A stretch of 64,000 nucleotides of DNA, taken from Nocardiopsis ansamitocini (GTDB taxonomy: Bacteria; Actinomycetota; Actinomycetes; Streptosporangiales; Streptosporangiaceae). The notes under the pieces are model-generated. The model had not been told where the DNA came from. It ran no database searches and worked only from the letters and a program-made list of their open reading frames with translations. Numbering within the stretch: the first letter of the stretch is position 1; each line of letters starts with the position of its first letter. Both the position numbers and the translations under genes were made by a program. Location of the stretch: contig NZ_BSQG01000001.1 of the NCBI RefSeq assembly GCF_030268225.1, forward strand, positions 609,299 to 673,298, written 5' to 3'. Below are positions 33,427 to 42,232 of this stretch, piece after piece.

Positions 33427-35925
33427 TCAGGCTTCTCCCCCACCACCGGGGATCAGCGCGTCGTTGACCGTGCGCAGCACCGGAGCCCGCACCACCGCGT
33501 CGACGTCCAGGGCCGCGCCGTTTCGGACCGTGAAGGTGTGCGATTCCCCCGGAAGCAGCGTAACCAGCATCTCGTCGGCTTCGGCCGCAGGATCGAGACG
33601 GTCGGCGAACAGCGCGAGATCGCGCAGCAGGGTACGCGCCAGAACGGTCACCTTCAGGTCGGCGCCCTCGGGGGCCGCCTTGGCCTCGAACTCCGGCCGA
33701 GGATAGGCGATGTCGATGTCCTCGGCAAAGAACCACCAGGCCCGGCGGGCTCCGGTTTCAGCGGTGAGCAGTTCTGCGGCGGCTGACACCGGAGAGGCGA
33801 CCTCGACCGGGACCGGCACTCGCACCAGGCCGCGCGGCGGCACGGCGAAGGGCTCAGCTGCCTCGGCCAGGACGGTGCCGTCCAACGCCCTGCGAGCGAG
33901 CATCGCGGTTCCCGACCACTCCTGGTCGGTGTCGTTGGCCACCACCAGGACCAGACCGTCGCCCTCCGGCTGGACCGTGGCCAACCGGTCCGCGTAGACC
34001 GCGCGCAGCGCGTACCACAGCGGCTTGTGCCGCCCCTGGCCGTCTACTGCCGCCCACGAGGTGACCGGCCAGCAGTCGTTGAGCTGCCATACGACCGAGC
34101 CGGTGCAGTCGGGCCACTGGGCGCGGAAGTGCTCGATTCCCAGGGTGATCGCACGCGCCTGGTTGACCTGGGTGAGGTAGTGCCAGTCGTCGAAGCCTTC
34201 TGGCACGCCGAAGTGCGGGGCGAGGCCGCGGGCCAGCTTGCCGTTGCCGTCCTGGGCCTTCTGGCGGTGCAGCATCCCCGGTGAATCGGGGGCGAGCTCG
34301 GACTCCTCCAGAACCGCGCGCAGCGTGGCATAGGCGGGCGGCGCCTGGAACCCGAACTCCGCGACGAAGCGGGGCCGGTAGTCGCGGTAGACGGTGTAGT
34401 CGACCTGGTTCCAGACGTCCCAGATGTGGGAGGAGGCATGCCTGGGATCGTTGGGATGGAGGTCGGGCGTGCCCGAGTAGGGACTGCCCGGCCAATAGGG
34501 CCGGGTCGGGTCGAGTTCGGCGACCACGCGCGGCAGGAGTTCGAGGTAGTACTTCTCCCCCCAGGTGCGCCCGGCCAGCGGCTCCTTCCAGTCCCAGTCC
34601 CAGTAGCCCCAGATGTTCTCGTTGTTGCCGTTCCACAACACCAGGCTGGGATAGGGGGCGAGCCGGACCACCGCCTCGCGCGCCTCCGCCTCGACCTCTT
34701 CGGCCAACGGGGACTCCTCCGGGTAGGCGGCGCAGGCGAAGAGGAAGTCCTGCCAGACCAGGACGCCCCGCTCGTCGCACAGCTCGTAGAAGTCCTCGCT
34801 CTCGTAGCGGCCCCCGCCCCAGATCCGCAGCAGGTTCATCCCCGCCGCGGTGGCCTGGTCGATGCGCTCGGCGTAGCGGTCGCGTCCGACCCGCGTGACG
34901 AAACAGTCGTCAGGAATCCAGTTGGCTCCCTTGACCAGGATCGGCGTGCCGTTGACGAGAATGGCGAACCTCCGGCCCCCTTCGTCGGCAGCGGTGTCCA
35001 GCCCCACCGTGCGAAAGCCGATCCGGCGCCGCCACTGCTCCAGCAGCCCGCCCTGTCCACCGGCCGGGTCGAGTTCGACGACCAGGTCGTACAGCGGCTG
35101 TTCTCCGTAGCCGCGCGGCCACCACAACTGGGGGTCGGCCACGGTGACCTCGACCTCCGCGGAATCGGCGCCGGGTGCCACCTCCACGACGGCTTCCCGG
35201 CCGGCGACACGGGCGCGCACCAGCAGCGCGGTGTCGGCGCCGTTCTCGGTGCGCTCGATCTCCGCTCTGATCAGGACCTGTCCGCGGGTGGAACCGTCAC
35301 GGTCGCGGACTACGGCGACCTGGGGGACCACCCGGGCCAGGCGCGCGGTGCTCCAGGCGTGCAGCCGGATGGGACGCCAGATCCCGGAGGTGACCAGGGT
35401 TGGCCCCCAGTCCCACCCGAAATTGCAGGCCATCTTGCGGATGAACTGGAAGGGCTCGGGATAGGCGTTGGGGCGGTCCCCGAGCGCCTCGCGCACCGCT
35501 TCGGCCTCCGCGTAGGGCGAGGCGAAGTCGACGGTGAGCTCGTTGTCGCCCGCGCGCAGGGCGGAGGTGACGTCGAACCGATAGGCGCGGTGCATGTTGC
35601 GGGTGCGCCCGAGTTCCGTGCCGTTGACCGTGAGGGTGGCGACGGTGTCCAGTCCCTCGCACTCCAGGTCCACGCGCTCGGCCCCAGTTGCCTCGACGGC
35701 GTCGAAGGCAGTGGTGTAGCGCCACGCGGCCCGCCCGATCCAGGCGAGCTCGTTCTCGTTGGTTCCGACATAGGGATCGGGGACGAGTCCTGCCGCGAGC
35801 AGGTCGGTGTGCACACAGCCGGGAACGACTGCCGGCACCTGCGCGGCTACCACCTCACCGGGAACGGCGGGGCCACCCAGGCTTCGCAGGGTCCAGTCGT
35901 CGCACAGGTCGATGCGCACTGCCAT
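33427..35925 (-). CDS. manB: Beta-mannosidase, GH2 family
   Basis: 832 aa from the ATG at 35925 (GGAG upstream); the frame runs to 36096 but that part covers the operator. Removes terminal beta-1,4-mannose from manno-oligosaccharides. The GH2 layout is complete: N-terminal jelly roll (TLRSLGGPAVPGEV; NMHRAYRFDVT), Ig-like domain, TIM barrel and C-terminal beta domains. Acid/base Glu436 sits in LWNGNNENIWG and the nucleophile Glu523 in RPRFVAEFGFQ. RIWGGGRYESEDFYELCDE is the usual active-site block of beta-mannosidases as opposed to beta-galactosidases. No signal peptide, so it acts in the cytoplasm on sugars brought in by the adjoining ABC importer. Preceded by its own promoter with an AACCGGTT operator. 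Confidence 0.93.
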   Translation of the reverse strand: MAVRIDLCDDWTLRSLGGPAVPGEVVAAQVPAVVPGCVHTDLLAAGLVPDPYVGTNENELAWIGRAAWRYTTAFDAVEATGAERVDLECEGLDTVATLTVNGTELGRTRNMHRAYRFDVTSALRAGDNELTVDFASPYAEAEAVREALGDRPNAYPEPFQFIRKMACNFGWDWGPTLVTSGIWRPIRLHAWSTARLARVVPQVAVVRDRDGSTRGQVLIRAEIERTENGADTALLVRARVAGREAVVEVAPGADSAEVEVTVADPQLWWPRGYGEQPLYDLVVELDPAGGQGGLLEQWRRRIGFRTVGLDTAADEGGRRFAILVNGTPILVKGANWIPDDCFVTRVGRDRYAERIDQATAAGMNLLRIWGGGRYESEDFYELCDERGVLVWQDFLFACAAYPEESPLAEEVEAEAREAVVRLAPYPSLVLWNGNNENIWGYWDWDWKEPLAGRTWGEKYYLELLPRVVAELDPTRPYWPGSPYSGTPDLHPNDPRHASSHIWDVWNQVDYTVYRDYRPRFVAEFGFQAPPAYATLRAVLEESELAPDSPGMLHRQKAQDGNGKLARGLAPHFGVPEGFDDWHYLTQVNQARAITLGIEHFRAQWPDCTGSVVWQLNDCWPVTSWAAVDGQGRHKPLWYALRAVYADRLATVQPEGDGLVLVVANDTDQEWSGTAMLARRALDGTVLAEAAEPFAVPPRGLVRVPVPVEVASPVSAAAELLTAETGARRAWWFFAEDIDIAYPRPEFEAKAAPEGADLKVTVLARTLLRDLALFADRLDPAAEADEMLVTLLPGESHTFTVRNGAALDVDAVVRAPVLRTVNDALIPGGGGEA

Positions 35926-36067
35926 GTGATCTCCGCACGTGAGCCGGGGTGGAAATGGCGACGCGGACGAGTGCGACCCGAAAACCGGAGGGAGGAAGGG
36001 TGCGTGCTCCGGCGCCGGGCCGCACCCAGCTCCTTGTCGGCGTTCAACGGTGTCCGCCGCTTGTTCA

Positions 36068-36096
36068 AGCAAAACGCTAAACCGGTTCAGTGTCAA
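36068..36096 (-). promoter_or_regulatory. manB promoter with LacI-type operator in the spacer
   Basis: On the minus strand TTGACA (36091-36096) and TTTGCT (36068-36073) are 17 bases apart, and the spacer contains the palindrome TAAACCGGTTCA (36078-36089, + strand reading). Repressor bound here would block RNA polymerase. The same arrangement precedes the ABC importer and the lacI gene. The remaining intergenic DNA up to 36274 shows no gene. Confidence 0.8.
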
Positions 36097-36274
36097 GGCT
36101 CATAAAGGAAAACGGATGTTCCGGGCTTTTCATTTCCGACGCTTTGAATAGCGCACTCCGGGCATGGGAAAGCGTCGGTGGATCTTTTGGGGCCCACCGA
36201 CGGAATCGGCCTCGCCCAGGCGTCCTGACACCCGACCACCGGCTCCCGCAACAGGAGCCCGCGGCACCGACCGT

Positions 36275-37213
36275 TCAGGCCGACGCTCTCGCCCCGTGCG
36301 GAAACGGCTGTACGAAATGGCCTTCGTCCGCCTCGAACAACTGGGCGGGAGGTTCCTGTCCGACGGGGAGATGATAATCGCGGATCCTGGTGTCGGCGGC
36401 CTCGCGTGCCTTCAGCTCGGCTTCGACCTCCTCCCACTTCTTGTGGAACTGGGGCACCGAGGAGAGCAGCTTCTTGGTGTAGGGGTGCAGCGGATCGCCG
36501 AACACCTTCTCGGTGCGCCCCCGTTCCACGATCGACCCCTTGTGCACGATCACCGTCTCGTCGCTGATGTAGTTGCCCAGCGCCAGGTCGTGGGTGATGA
36601 AGAGGATCCCCAGGCCGCGCGCCTTGAGGTCGCCCAGCAGGTTGAGCACGTCAATACGGGTGGAGGCATCGAGCATACTGATGATCTCGTCGGCCACCAG
36701 GTAGTCGATGTCCAGCAGCAGTGCCCGGGCGATCAGCAGCCGCTGCAACTGACCGCCGCTGAGCTGATGGGGGTACTTGCCCAGAATCTGCTGGGGGTCC
36801 AGGCGAACCGTCTCGAGCGCGGCATGCACCTTGGCACGCCACTGGGCATCGGGGACGTCGCGGTAGTACTCACCGCGCACCATCGCGAAGACACGGTCAG
36901 CCTTGAACACCGGGTTGTAGCTGCTGAACGGGTCCTGGAACACTCCCTGGACCCGGCGGTAGTAATCCTTGAGCCGGCGGTTGCCGCGCAGGGTGGAGAT
37001 GTCGGTGCCGTCGCAGGTGATCGTCCCCTGACTGACCGAGGCGATGCGCAGCGCCATCTTGCCCAGCGTGCTCTTGCCCGACCCGCTCTCCCCGATCAGG
37101 GCGACGACCTCACCGCGACGCACCTCGAAGTCGGCCTCGCGTACCGCGGTGAGGCGGTCGGAGCCGAAGGAACCGACGTTGTAGACCTTGGAAACCCGGT
37201 CGAATCTCAGCAT
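36275..37213 (-). CDS. Oligosaccharide/oligopeptide ABC transporter ATPase (DppF-like)
   Basis: 312 aa. Second ATPase of an Opp/Dpp-type importer. Walker A GESGSGKST (about 41-49), Q loop VFQDPFSSYNP, signature YPHQLSGGQLQRLLIARAL and Walker B DYLVADEIISMLD, where the usual TSALD is replaced by ISMLD as in many carbohydrate members of the family. The H loop is FITHDLALG, and the C-terminal oligopeptide/dipeptide extension (HPYTKKLLSSVP) is present. Last gene of the importer operon, about 350 bases before manB, with which it probably forms one manno-oligosaccharide pathway. Confidence 0.88.
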   Translation of the reverse strand: MLRFDRVSKVYNVGSFGSDRLTAVREADFEVRRGEVVALIGESGSGKSTLGKMALRIASVSQGTITCDGTDISTLRGNRRLKDYYRRVQGVFQDPFSSYNPVFKADRVFAMVRGEYYRDVPDAQWRAKVHAALETVRLDPQQILGKYPHQLSGGQLQRLLIARALLLDIDYLVADEIISMLDASTRIDVLNLLGDLKARGLGILFITHDLALGNYISDETVIVHKGSIVERGRTEKVFGDPLHPYTKKLLSSVPQFHKKWEEVEAELKAREAADTRIRDYHLPVGQEPPAQLFEADEGHFVQPFPHGARASA

Positions 37214-37219
37214 TTGTGG

Positions 37220-38170
37220 TCACTCGGCCTTCCAGCAGGCGACGTGGTGGTCGGGGGTGACCTCCACGAAGGGGGGTTCGGTCGCGCACTCGTCGGAGGC
37301 CAGGGGGCAGCGTGCCCGGAACCGACATCCTTTCGGCGGGTCCAGCAGCCCGGGCGGACTGCCGGGGATGCCGGTCAGGCGCTGCTCGGCGTACGTGACC
37401 CCTACTTCGGGCAGTGCCGAGATCAGCATCCGGGTATAGGGGTGGCGGGGCGCCTCGATGATCGTGCGGGCCGGAGCCTTCTCGGCGAGACGTCCGGCGT
37501 ACATCACCATGATGCTGTCGGCGATCTGGTAGACCAGCGAGATGTCGTGGGTGACCACGACCATGCTCTTGACGAACCGGCGGTCGCGGAACTCCACCAG
37601 CATCTCGGCGACCGCGCGCTGGGTGGACACGTCCAGTGCCGAGGTCACCTCGTCGGCGATCAACAGGGACGGGTCGAGGATCGTGGACAGCACCATCACG
37701 ACGCGCTGTTTCATCCCGCCCGACAGCTCGATGGGGTAGCGCTTGAGCACCTCGGTGTCCAGCCCCACCAACTCCAGGCGGCGGTGCAGCTCCTCGCGCA
37801 CCGTCTTGAAGCGCACCCCCCGGGACTCCAGCAGTTCGGCGATCATCACGCCGATCTTGCGGGTGGGGTTCATCGCGCTCATCGAGTACTGCGGGATGAT
37901 CGAGATCTCCTTGAACCGGAAACGGTTCATGGCGGCGTCGTCCCAGATCGGAACCTCGGTCCCGTCGAGTTCGACGGAGCCGCCGACATATCTCATCCGG
38001 CCGTCGAGGCGGATCAGGCTCTTGCTGAGCGTGGACTTGCCGCTGCCCGACTCCCCCGCCAGACCCATGATCTCGCCGTCGGCCAGGGTGAAGGTGGGCC
38101 CGTCCAACGCGTGCACGTCGCCGCGCAGCGTCCGGTAGTAGACCCGCAGGTCCGAGACCTTGAGGCTCAC
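37220..38170 (-). CDS. Oligosaccharide/oligopeptide ABC transporter ATPase (DppD-like)
   Basis: 316 aa from a GTG at 38170, with GGGAG eight bases upstream; the open frame upstream overlaps the permease gene and is not coding. Walker A GESGSGKST, Q loop IPQYSMSAMNP, signature LSGGMKQRVVMV, Walker B LLIADEVTSALDV, H loop VVTHDISLV. The C-terminal Opp/Dpp extension carries cysteines (GCRFRARCPLASDEC, then HHVACW), which in this subfamily bind an iron-sulfur cluster or zinc. Pairs with the DppF-like ATPase, whose start lies seven bases downstream of this stop. Confidence 0.88.
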   Translation of the reverse strand: MSLKVSDLRVYYRTLRGDVHALDGPTFTLADGEIMGLAGESGSGKSTLSKSLIRLDGRMRYVGGSVELDGTEVPIWDDAAMNRFRFKEISIIPQYSMSAMNPTRKIGVMIAELLESRGVRFKTVREELHRRLELVGLDTEVLKRYPIELSGGMKQRVVMVLSTILDPSLLIADEVTSALDVSTQRAVAEMLVEFRDRRFVKSMVVVTHDISLVYQIADSIMVMYAGRLAEKAPARTIIEAPRHPYTRMLISALPEVGVTYAEQRLTGIPGSPPGLLDPPKGCRFRARCPLASDECATEPPFVEVTPDHHVACWKAE

Positions 38171-38172
38171 CG

Positions 38173-39087
38173 TTACATCTCCCTCAGCTTGGGATTGAAG
38201 ACCTCGTCCAGTCCGACGTTCATGATGTAGAGGGAACCCACGATCGCGGTGATCCCCAGGCCCGGCGGCACGAACCACCACCACACGCCCAATTGGAGGG
38301 CGCCCCACTTGACCGCCTGGTGCATCATCAGGCCCAGCGACATCCCGTCGGTGGGCCCGAGTCCCACGAAGTCCAGCCCGGCGGCGGCCAGGACCGAGCC
38401 GCCGAACAGCAGGATGAAGGTCATGAACAGGTAGGAGCTCATGTTGGGTGCGATGTCGCGCAGGATGATCTTGTGGGTGCGAAACCCGCTGAGCCGGGCG
38501 AGGTCCACGTAGTCGCGTGAACTCAGCGACAGTGCCTGGGAGCGGATCGCACGCGCGGCCCACGGCCAGGTGGTGAGACCGATGAACAGCGACTGCATGA
38601 CTATGCCGCGCGACTCCAGGTAGGCGGCGATGATGAGCAGCACCGCCAGGGTCGGCAGCACGAGGACGACGTTGGTGATCATGTTGAGGATCTCGTCGAT
38701 CCAGCCGCCCTTGTACCCGGCGACGAACCCGACGGTCATTCCGATCACCGCGCCGATGCCACCGCCGAGCACCCCGACCAGGAACGTGGAGCGGACACCG
38801 TGCGCGAACTGGACGAAGATGTCCTGACCGAACTGGGTGGTACCGAACCAGTACTGTGCCGAGGGCTCCAGGCCGGGCGGCGCGATGCGCTCGTTGGGGC
38901 CGTTCTGGAAGAAAAAAGGCGCGAGGATGCCGAGCAGAAGCAGGCTCCCGACGATCGCAGAACCGATGAGCAGTTTCTTGTTGCGCAGCGCGAAGTACAG
39001 CGCTTCGCGTCGGGGTGCCTCGGGGAGTGCGGCAGCGGTCCCCTCAGGGCCGGCCAAGGGATCGGGCAGCGGTTGCGCGGCGGTCAC
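38173..39087 (-). CDS. ABC transporter permease (DppC-like)
   Basis: 304 aa from a GTG at 39087 that overlaps the stop of the DppB-like gene; GGGGGAG upstream. An N-terminal cytoplasmic region is followed by helix 1 (KLLIGSAIVGSLLLLGILAPF) and the five-helix permease core, with the EAA-type loop YVDLARLSGFRTHKIILRDIAPN that contacts the ATPases. The block LAAAGLDFVGLGPTDGMSLG is typical of the DppC/OppC family. The C-terminus NVGLDEVFNPKLREM matches carbohydrate-type members, where peptide transporters usually end DPRLR. Confidence 0.88.
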   Translation of the reverse strand: MTAAQPLPDPLAGPEGTAAALPEAPRREALYFALRNKKLLIGSAIVGSLLLLGILAPFFFQNGPNERIAPPGLEPSAQYWFGTTQFGQDIFVQFAHGVRSTFLVGVLGGGIGAVIGMTVGFVAGYKGGWIDEILNMITNVVLVLPTLAVLLIIAAYLESRGIVMQSLFIGLTTWPWAARAIRSQALSLSSRDYVDLARLSGFRTHKIILRDIAPNMSSYLFMTFILLFGGSVLAAAGLDFVGLGPTDGMSLGLMMHQAVKWGALQLGVWWWFVPPGLGITAIVGSLYIMNVGLDEVFNPKLREM

Positions 39088-40079
39088 TTGACTCCCCCTT
39101 GCAGTTGGATCCGGGTCCGCGGATCGACCAGGACGTAGACGATGTCGATGATGAAGTTGGCGATCAGGACCCCCGCCACGATGAACAGGAACGCGCCCTG
39201 GAGCAGGAAGAAGTCCTGGTTCTGGATGGCCTGGAGGATCAGGAAGCCGAGACCCGGATAGGAGAAGACGATCTCGGTGAGCAGGGAGCCCGCCACAACG
39301 GTGCCCAACTGCACGGCGAGACCGGTGATCTGGGGCAGCATGGCGTTGCGGAAGGCGTACTTGCGGATCAACCTGCGCGGGGCCCCGAGCGCCTGGAGGT
39401 AGTTGGAGTACTCGGACTCCAACTCGTAGATGATCATGTTGCGCATACCGATCGCCCAACCGCCCAGCGCCACCAGGAACATGGACAGGAACGGCAGGAA
39501 CCAGTGCTGGACGAGGCTGGAGACGAACATCCAGGAGAAGTCGGGACGCAGGGCGAAACTGTAGGCGCCGGCGACCGGGAACCACCCGGCGACGATCCCC
39601 AGCCCCCAGGCCAGCAGCAGGGCCAGCCACATGTAGGGAGTGGCCGTGAGCACGTAGCCCACCGGCAGTACCGTGTTGTCCAGCCATTTGCTGCGGGCGG
39701 CGTAGGCACCGAACCGGTTGCCCACCACCCAGCTGAGCAGGATGGCCGGCAGCAGGAGGCCGAGGCTGAAGGGGACGGCCCGCAGGATGACGTCGGTCAC
39801 CGGGGTGGGGAACAACCAGACACTGATCCCGAGGTCCCCTTTGAACAGCGCCCCCCAGAAGTTGAGGTACTGCTGCCAGATGGGCAGGTCGAATCCGAAA
39901 ACACTGGTGTAGTAGTCGCGCATGGCCTGGGACGCCTCGGGGTTGTTCAGTGAGGCGCGTGCGAGTCTGCTCTGGACGGGGTCGCCCGGCATGAAGCGCG
40001 GGATCATCCAGTTGATCGTCACGGCGACGAAGAACGTCAGCGCGTAGACGAAGATCTTTCTGGCGAAGTATTTACGCAA
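39084..40079 (-). CDS. ABC transporter permease (DppB-like)
   Basis: 331 aa. Six hydrophobic helices, starting with KIFVYALTFFVAVTINWMIP followed by RFMPGDP, the conserved FxPGDP motif of DppB/OppB permeases. The EAA loop is YSNYLQALGAPRRLIRKYAFRN, and GSLLTEIVFSYPGLGFLILQAI is the family C-terminal block. Forms the transmembrane channel with the DppC-like subunit. About 105 bases after the binding-protein gene and overlapping the next gene by four bases. Confidence 0.9.
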   Translation of the reverse strand: MRKYFARKIFVYALTFFVAVTINWMIPRFMPGDPVQSRLARASLNNPEASQAMRDYYTSVFGFDLPIWQQYLNFWGALFKGDLGISVWLFPTPVTDVILRAVPFSLGLLLPAILLSWVVGNRFGAYAARSKWLDNTVLPVGYVLTATPYMWLALLLAWGLGIVAGWFPVAGAYSFALRPDFSWMFVSSLVQHWFLPFLSMFLVALGGWAIGMRNMIIYELESEYSNYLQALGAPRRLIRKYAFRNAMLPQITGLAVQLGTVVAGSLLTEIVFSYPGLGFLILQAIQNQDFFLLQGAFLFIVAGVLIANFIIDIVYVLVDPRTRIQLQGGVK

Positions 40080-40184
40080 CCGGCCCTCCTGGCCCTTGCG
40101 GCCGGTGGCCGGTCCCCGGACACCGGCCCGTACGGGAGGCGGCGGACGGGGACCGGGGCATTCACCGGGCGCTCGACTGGTTCC

Positions 40185-41912
40185 CTACTCTGCTTCTTCT
40201 TCGGCCACCGGTTCGAGTTCGGTCAGCGCCAGGATGGCGCCCAACTGGAAGTAGCCGCGCCAGGTCGAGGGCAGATAGTGGTTGTCGGTCTCGCTGGAGG
40301 GCCAGTTCGTCCAGACGGACTCGTTGGCCTGGGACCACAGGCCGTTGTACCAGAGGGGGATGATGGGCATCTCTTCCAGCTGGATCTGCTGGATCTTCCC
40401 GGTCACCTCGCTGATGGCCTCGGGGTCGTCGACCGGCACCTGGTCGAGCTGGTCGACCAGGTCCCAGGCATCTTCGTTCTCGTAGCGACCGAAGTTGACC
40501 GTGGACTGCGACTCCTGGACCGGCAGGCGGAAGATGTAGTCGTAGTAGGTCCAGGGGGTGTTGCTGATCTGGCGCTCATTGTTGATGAGCAGATCGAAGT
40601 CGCCGCTGCTGCGCTGGTCGACAAGCGCGTTGAACTCGGGGAAGTCCGCGGTGACGTTGATACCGGCGGCCTGGGCGCTCTCGCTGATCACCCGGGCGGC
40701 CTCCATCCAGTCGGTCCACCCGCTGGGCACGATCAGGGACAGCTCGATCGGGTCGCCATCGGGGGTCTCGACGAAGCCGTCGCCGTCGCCGTCGGTGTAG
40801 CCGGCATCCTCCAGGAGTTTCGCGGCCTCGGTGGAACTGAAGGGAGTGGCGTACTCGTCCACGACCTCGGTGTCGATGTACTGGTCCCAGGCCGGGAGAA
40901 GACCGGTGGGATCGGAAGGAGTGACGATTCCGCCGTAGACACCGTCCACGATCTCGTTGATGTCCACGGACGCGGCGAGCGCCTTGCGGAACTCGGCGTC
41001 GTCCATCGGCTCCCTGGTGGTGTTGGGCACCAGCCACGCGGTGTTGGCCGCGATCATGTAGGGCGCCTCGGGGTAGTAGGTCGTGACCCCGTAACCGCCC
41101 TCGACCAGTTGGGCGATCCCCGGTAGGAAGTTGTTGCTCAGGTCCACCCCGCCCTGCAGGACCTGCCCCAGCGCCGCCTCGTTGCTGGTGTTGACGATGT
41201 CGACGATGTAGGTGGGGGCGACCTCGTGCCCCAGGGCCTCGGTGGCCCACCAGGAGTCGCTCTTCTTCCAGACCTGACGGTCCTGGTCGTGGGTCTCGTA
41301 GACGTAGGCGCCGGTACCGACCGGCTCCTCGTTGGCTCCGGTGACGGTTTCCTCTTCGGAGCGATCAGCCCACAAATGCTCGGGCACGATGGCGTTGAAG
41401 TAGAGCCAGTTGGCCCACTGGGCGTAGTTGGCCTTGGAGAAGGTGAATTCGACCGTGTGCTCGTCGGTGGCCTCGACGCTCTCCAGCCACTCCCACAGGT
41501 TGCTGTAGGAGCTGGTCTCCAGCTTGCCCAGTTCGACGGTGAAGACCACGTCGTCGGCGGTGAACGCCTCGCCGTCGGACCACTCGACGCCCTGGCGCAG
41601 CTTCAGTTCGTAAGTGGCGTCGTCGGTCCAGTCGCCGCTCTGCGCCAGCCACGGAAGGTACTCGCCGGTCTCCGGCTCGAACAGGAACAGCGTCTCGTAG
41701 ACCAGGCCGACGGTGCCGGTCGCGTAATTGCCAAGACTCAACGGGTTCCAGCTGATGGGCGGCCCCCACTGACTGCCGCCGGTGTAGAGCGTCTGCTCGC
41801 GCGGGTAGTTGCCGGCGGGGGCGTCCGCCGGATCACCTCCGCCGCCCGAGCAGGAGGTGGCCACCAGCGCGGCCAGCACGAGGGGGGTCAGAAACCTGAA
41901 CCGGTTTCGCAT
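40185..41912 (-). CDS. Family 5 extracellular solute-binding lipoprotein
   Basis: 575 aa from the ATG at 41912 with AAGGAGA upstream. Lipoprotein signal MRNRFRFLTPLVLAALVATSC (Cys21), then a family 5 (Opp/Dpp-type) binding protein: LVYETLFLFEPETGEYLPWL, YELKLRQGVEWSDGEAFTADDV and FRKALAASVDINEIV are signatures. Members near glycosidases bind cello- or manno-oligosaccharides, not peptides, and the downstream beta-mannosidase suggests mannobiose or longer. First gene of a five-gene importer. Three AACCGGTT-type sites lie at or upstream of its start. Confidence 0.9.
   Translation of the reverse strand: MRNRFRFLTPLVLAALVATSCSGGGGDPADAPAGNYPREQTLYTGGSQWGPPISWNPLSLGNYATGTVGLVYETLFLFEPETGEYLPWLAQSGDWTDDATYELKLRQGVEWSDGEAFTADDVVFTVELGKLETSSYSNLWEWLESVEATDEHTVEFTFSKANYAQWANWLYFNAIVPEHLWADRSEEETVTGANEEPVGTGAYVYETHDQDRQVWKKSDSWWATEALGHEVAPTYIVDIVNTSNEAALGQVLQGGVDLSNNFLPGIAQLVEGGYGVTTYYPEAPYMIAANTAWLVPNTTREPMDDAEFRKALAASVDINEIVDGVYGGIVTPSDPTGLLPAWDQYIDTEVVDEYATPFSSTEAAKLLEDAGYTDGDGDGFVETPDGDPIELSLIVPSGWTDWMEAARVISESAQAAGINVTADFPEFNALVDQRSSGDFDLLINNERQISNTPWTYYDYIFRLPVQESQSTVNFGRYENEDAWDLVDQLDQVPVDDPEAISEVTGKIQQIQLEEMPIIPLWYNGLWSQANESVWTNWPSSETDNHYLPSTWRGYFQLGAILALTELEPVAEEEAE
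41897..41908. promoter_or_regulatory. AACCGGTT site overlapping the binding-protein start codon region
   Basis: TGAACCGGTTTC covers codons 2-6 of the binding-protein gene. It has the same core as the sites in the promoters but lies far downstream of the -10, so it may act as an auxiliary operator for looping or as a roadblock. Confidence 0.5.
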
Positions 41913-42083
41913 CGTGTTAGTCTCCTTCATCCACCGCATCGGGGATGTCCCCGCGCGGCAGTCCTCAGAGCGCGCCCAGGCCGTGGTCCCCCCGTAGCCG
42001 ACCGCCCGCTCACGCGTTCTTGGTCCTGATGCGGATGCCTCACCCCGGACCAGTGACCCAGGTCACGTGGAGGGGTGAACGAA

Positions 42084-42112
42084 AGAACATCACTAAACCG
42101 GTTCAGCGTCAA
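42084..42112 (-). promoter_or_regulatory. Importer operon promoter with LacI-type operator in the spacer
   Basis: TTGACG (42107-42112) and TGTTCT (42084-42089), minus strand, are 17 bases apart with TAAACCGGTTCA (42094-42105) between them, exactly the manB arrangement. A 170-base leader follows to the binding-protein start. Confidence 0.78.
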
Positions 42113-42128
42113 GATGCGTTATAGAAAC

Positions 42129-42140
42129 TAAACCGGTTAA
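42129..42140. promoter_or_regulatory. Upstream AACCGGTT operator
   Basis: TAAACCGGTTAA lies 35 bases (centre to centre) from the promoter operator. This is a little over three helical turns, so two repressors could bind nearly the same face. The flank 42120-42165 is AT-rich. Confidence 0.65.
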
Positions 42141-42232
42141 TCGAGAAAAATTCTCTTATCTTCGGAAAGAGGCCGAAAGTACCGCATCCGCAATGGAGGG
42201 AAACCTCCGGCAACGGGTGCGGGCGGTGGAGT

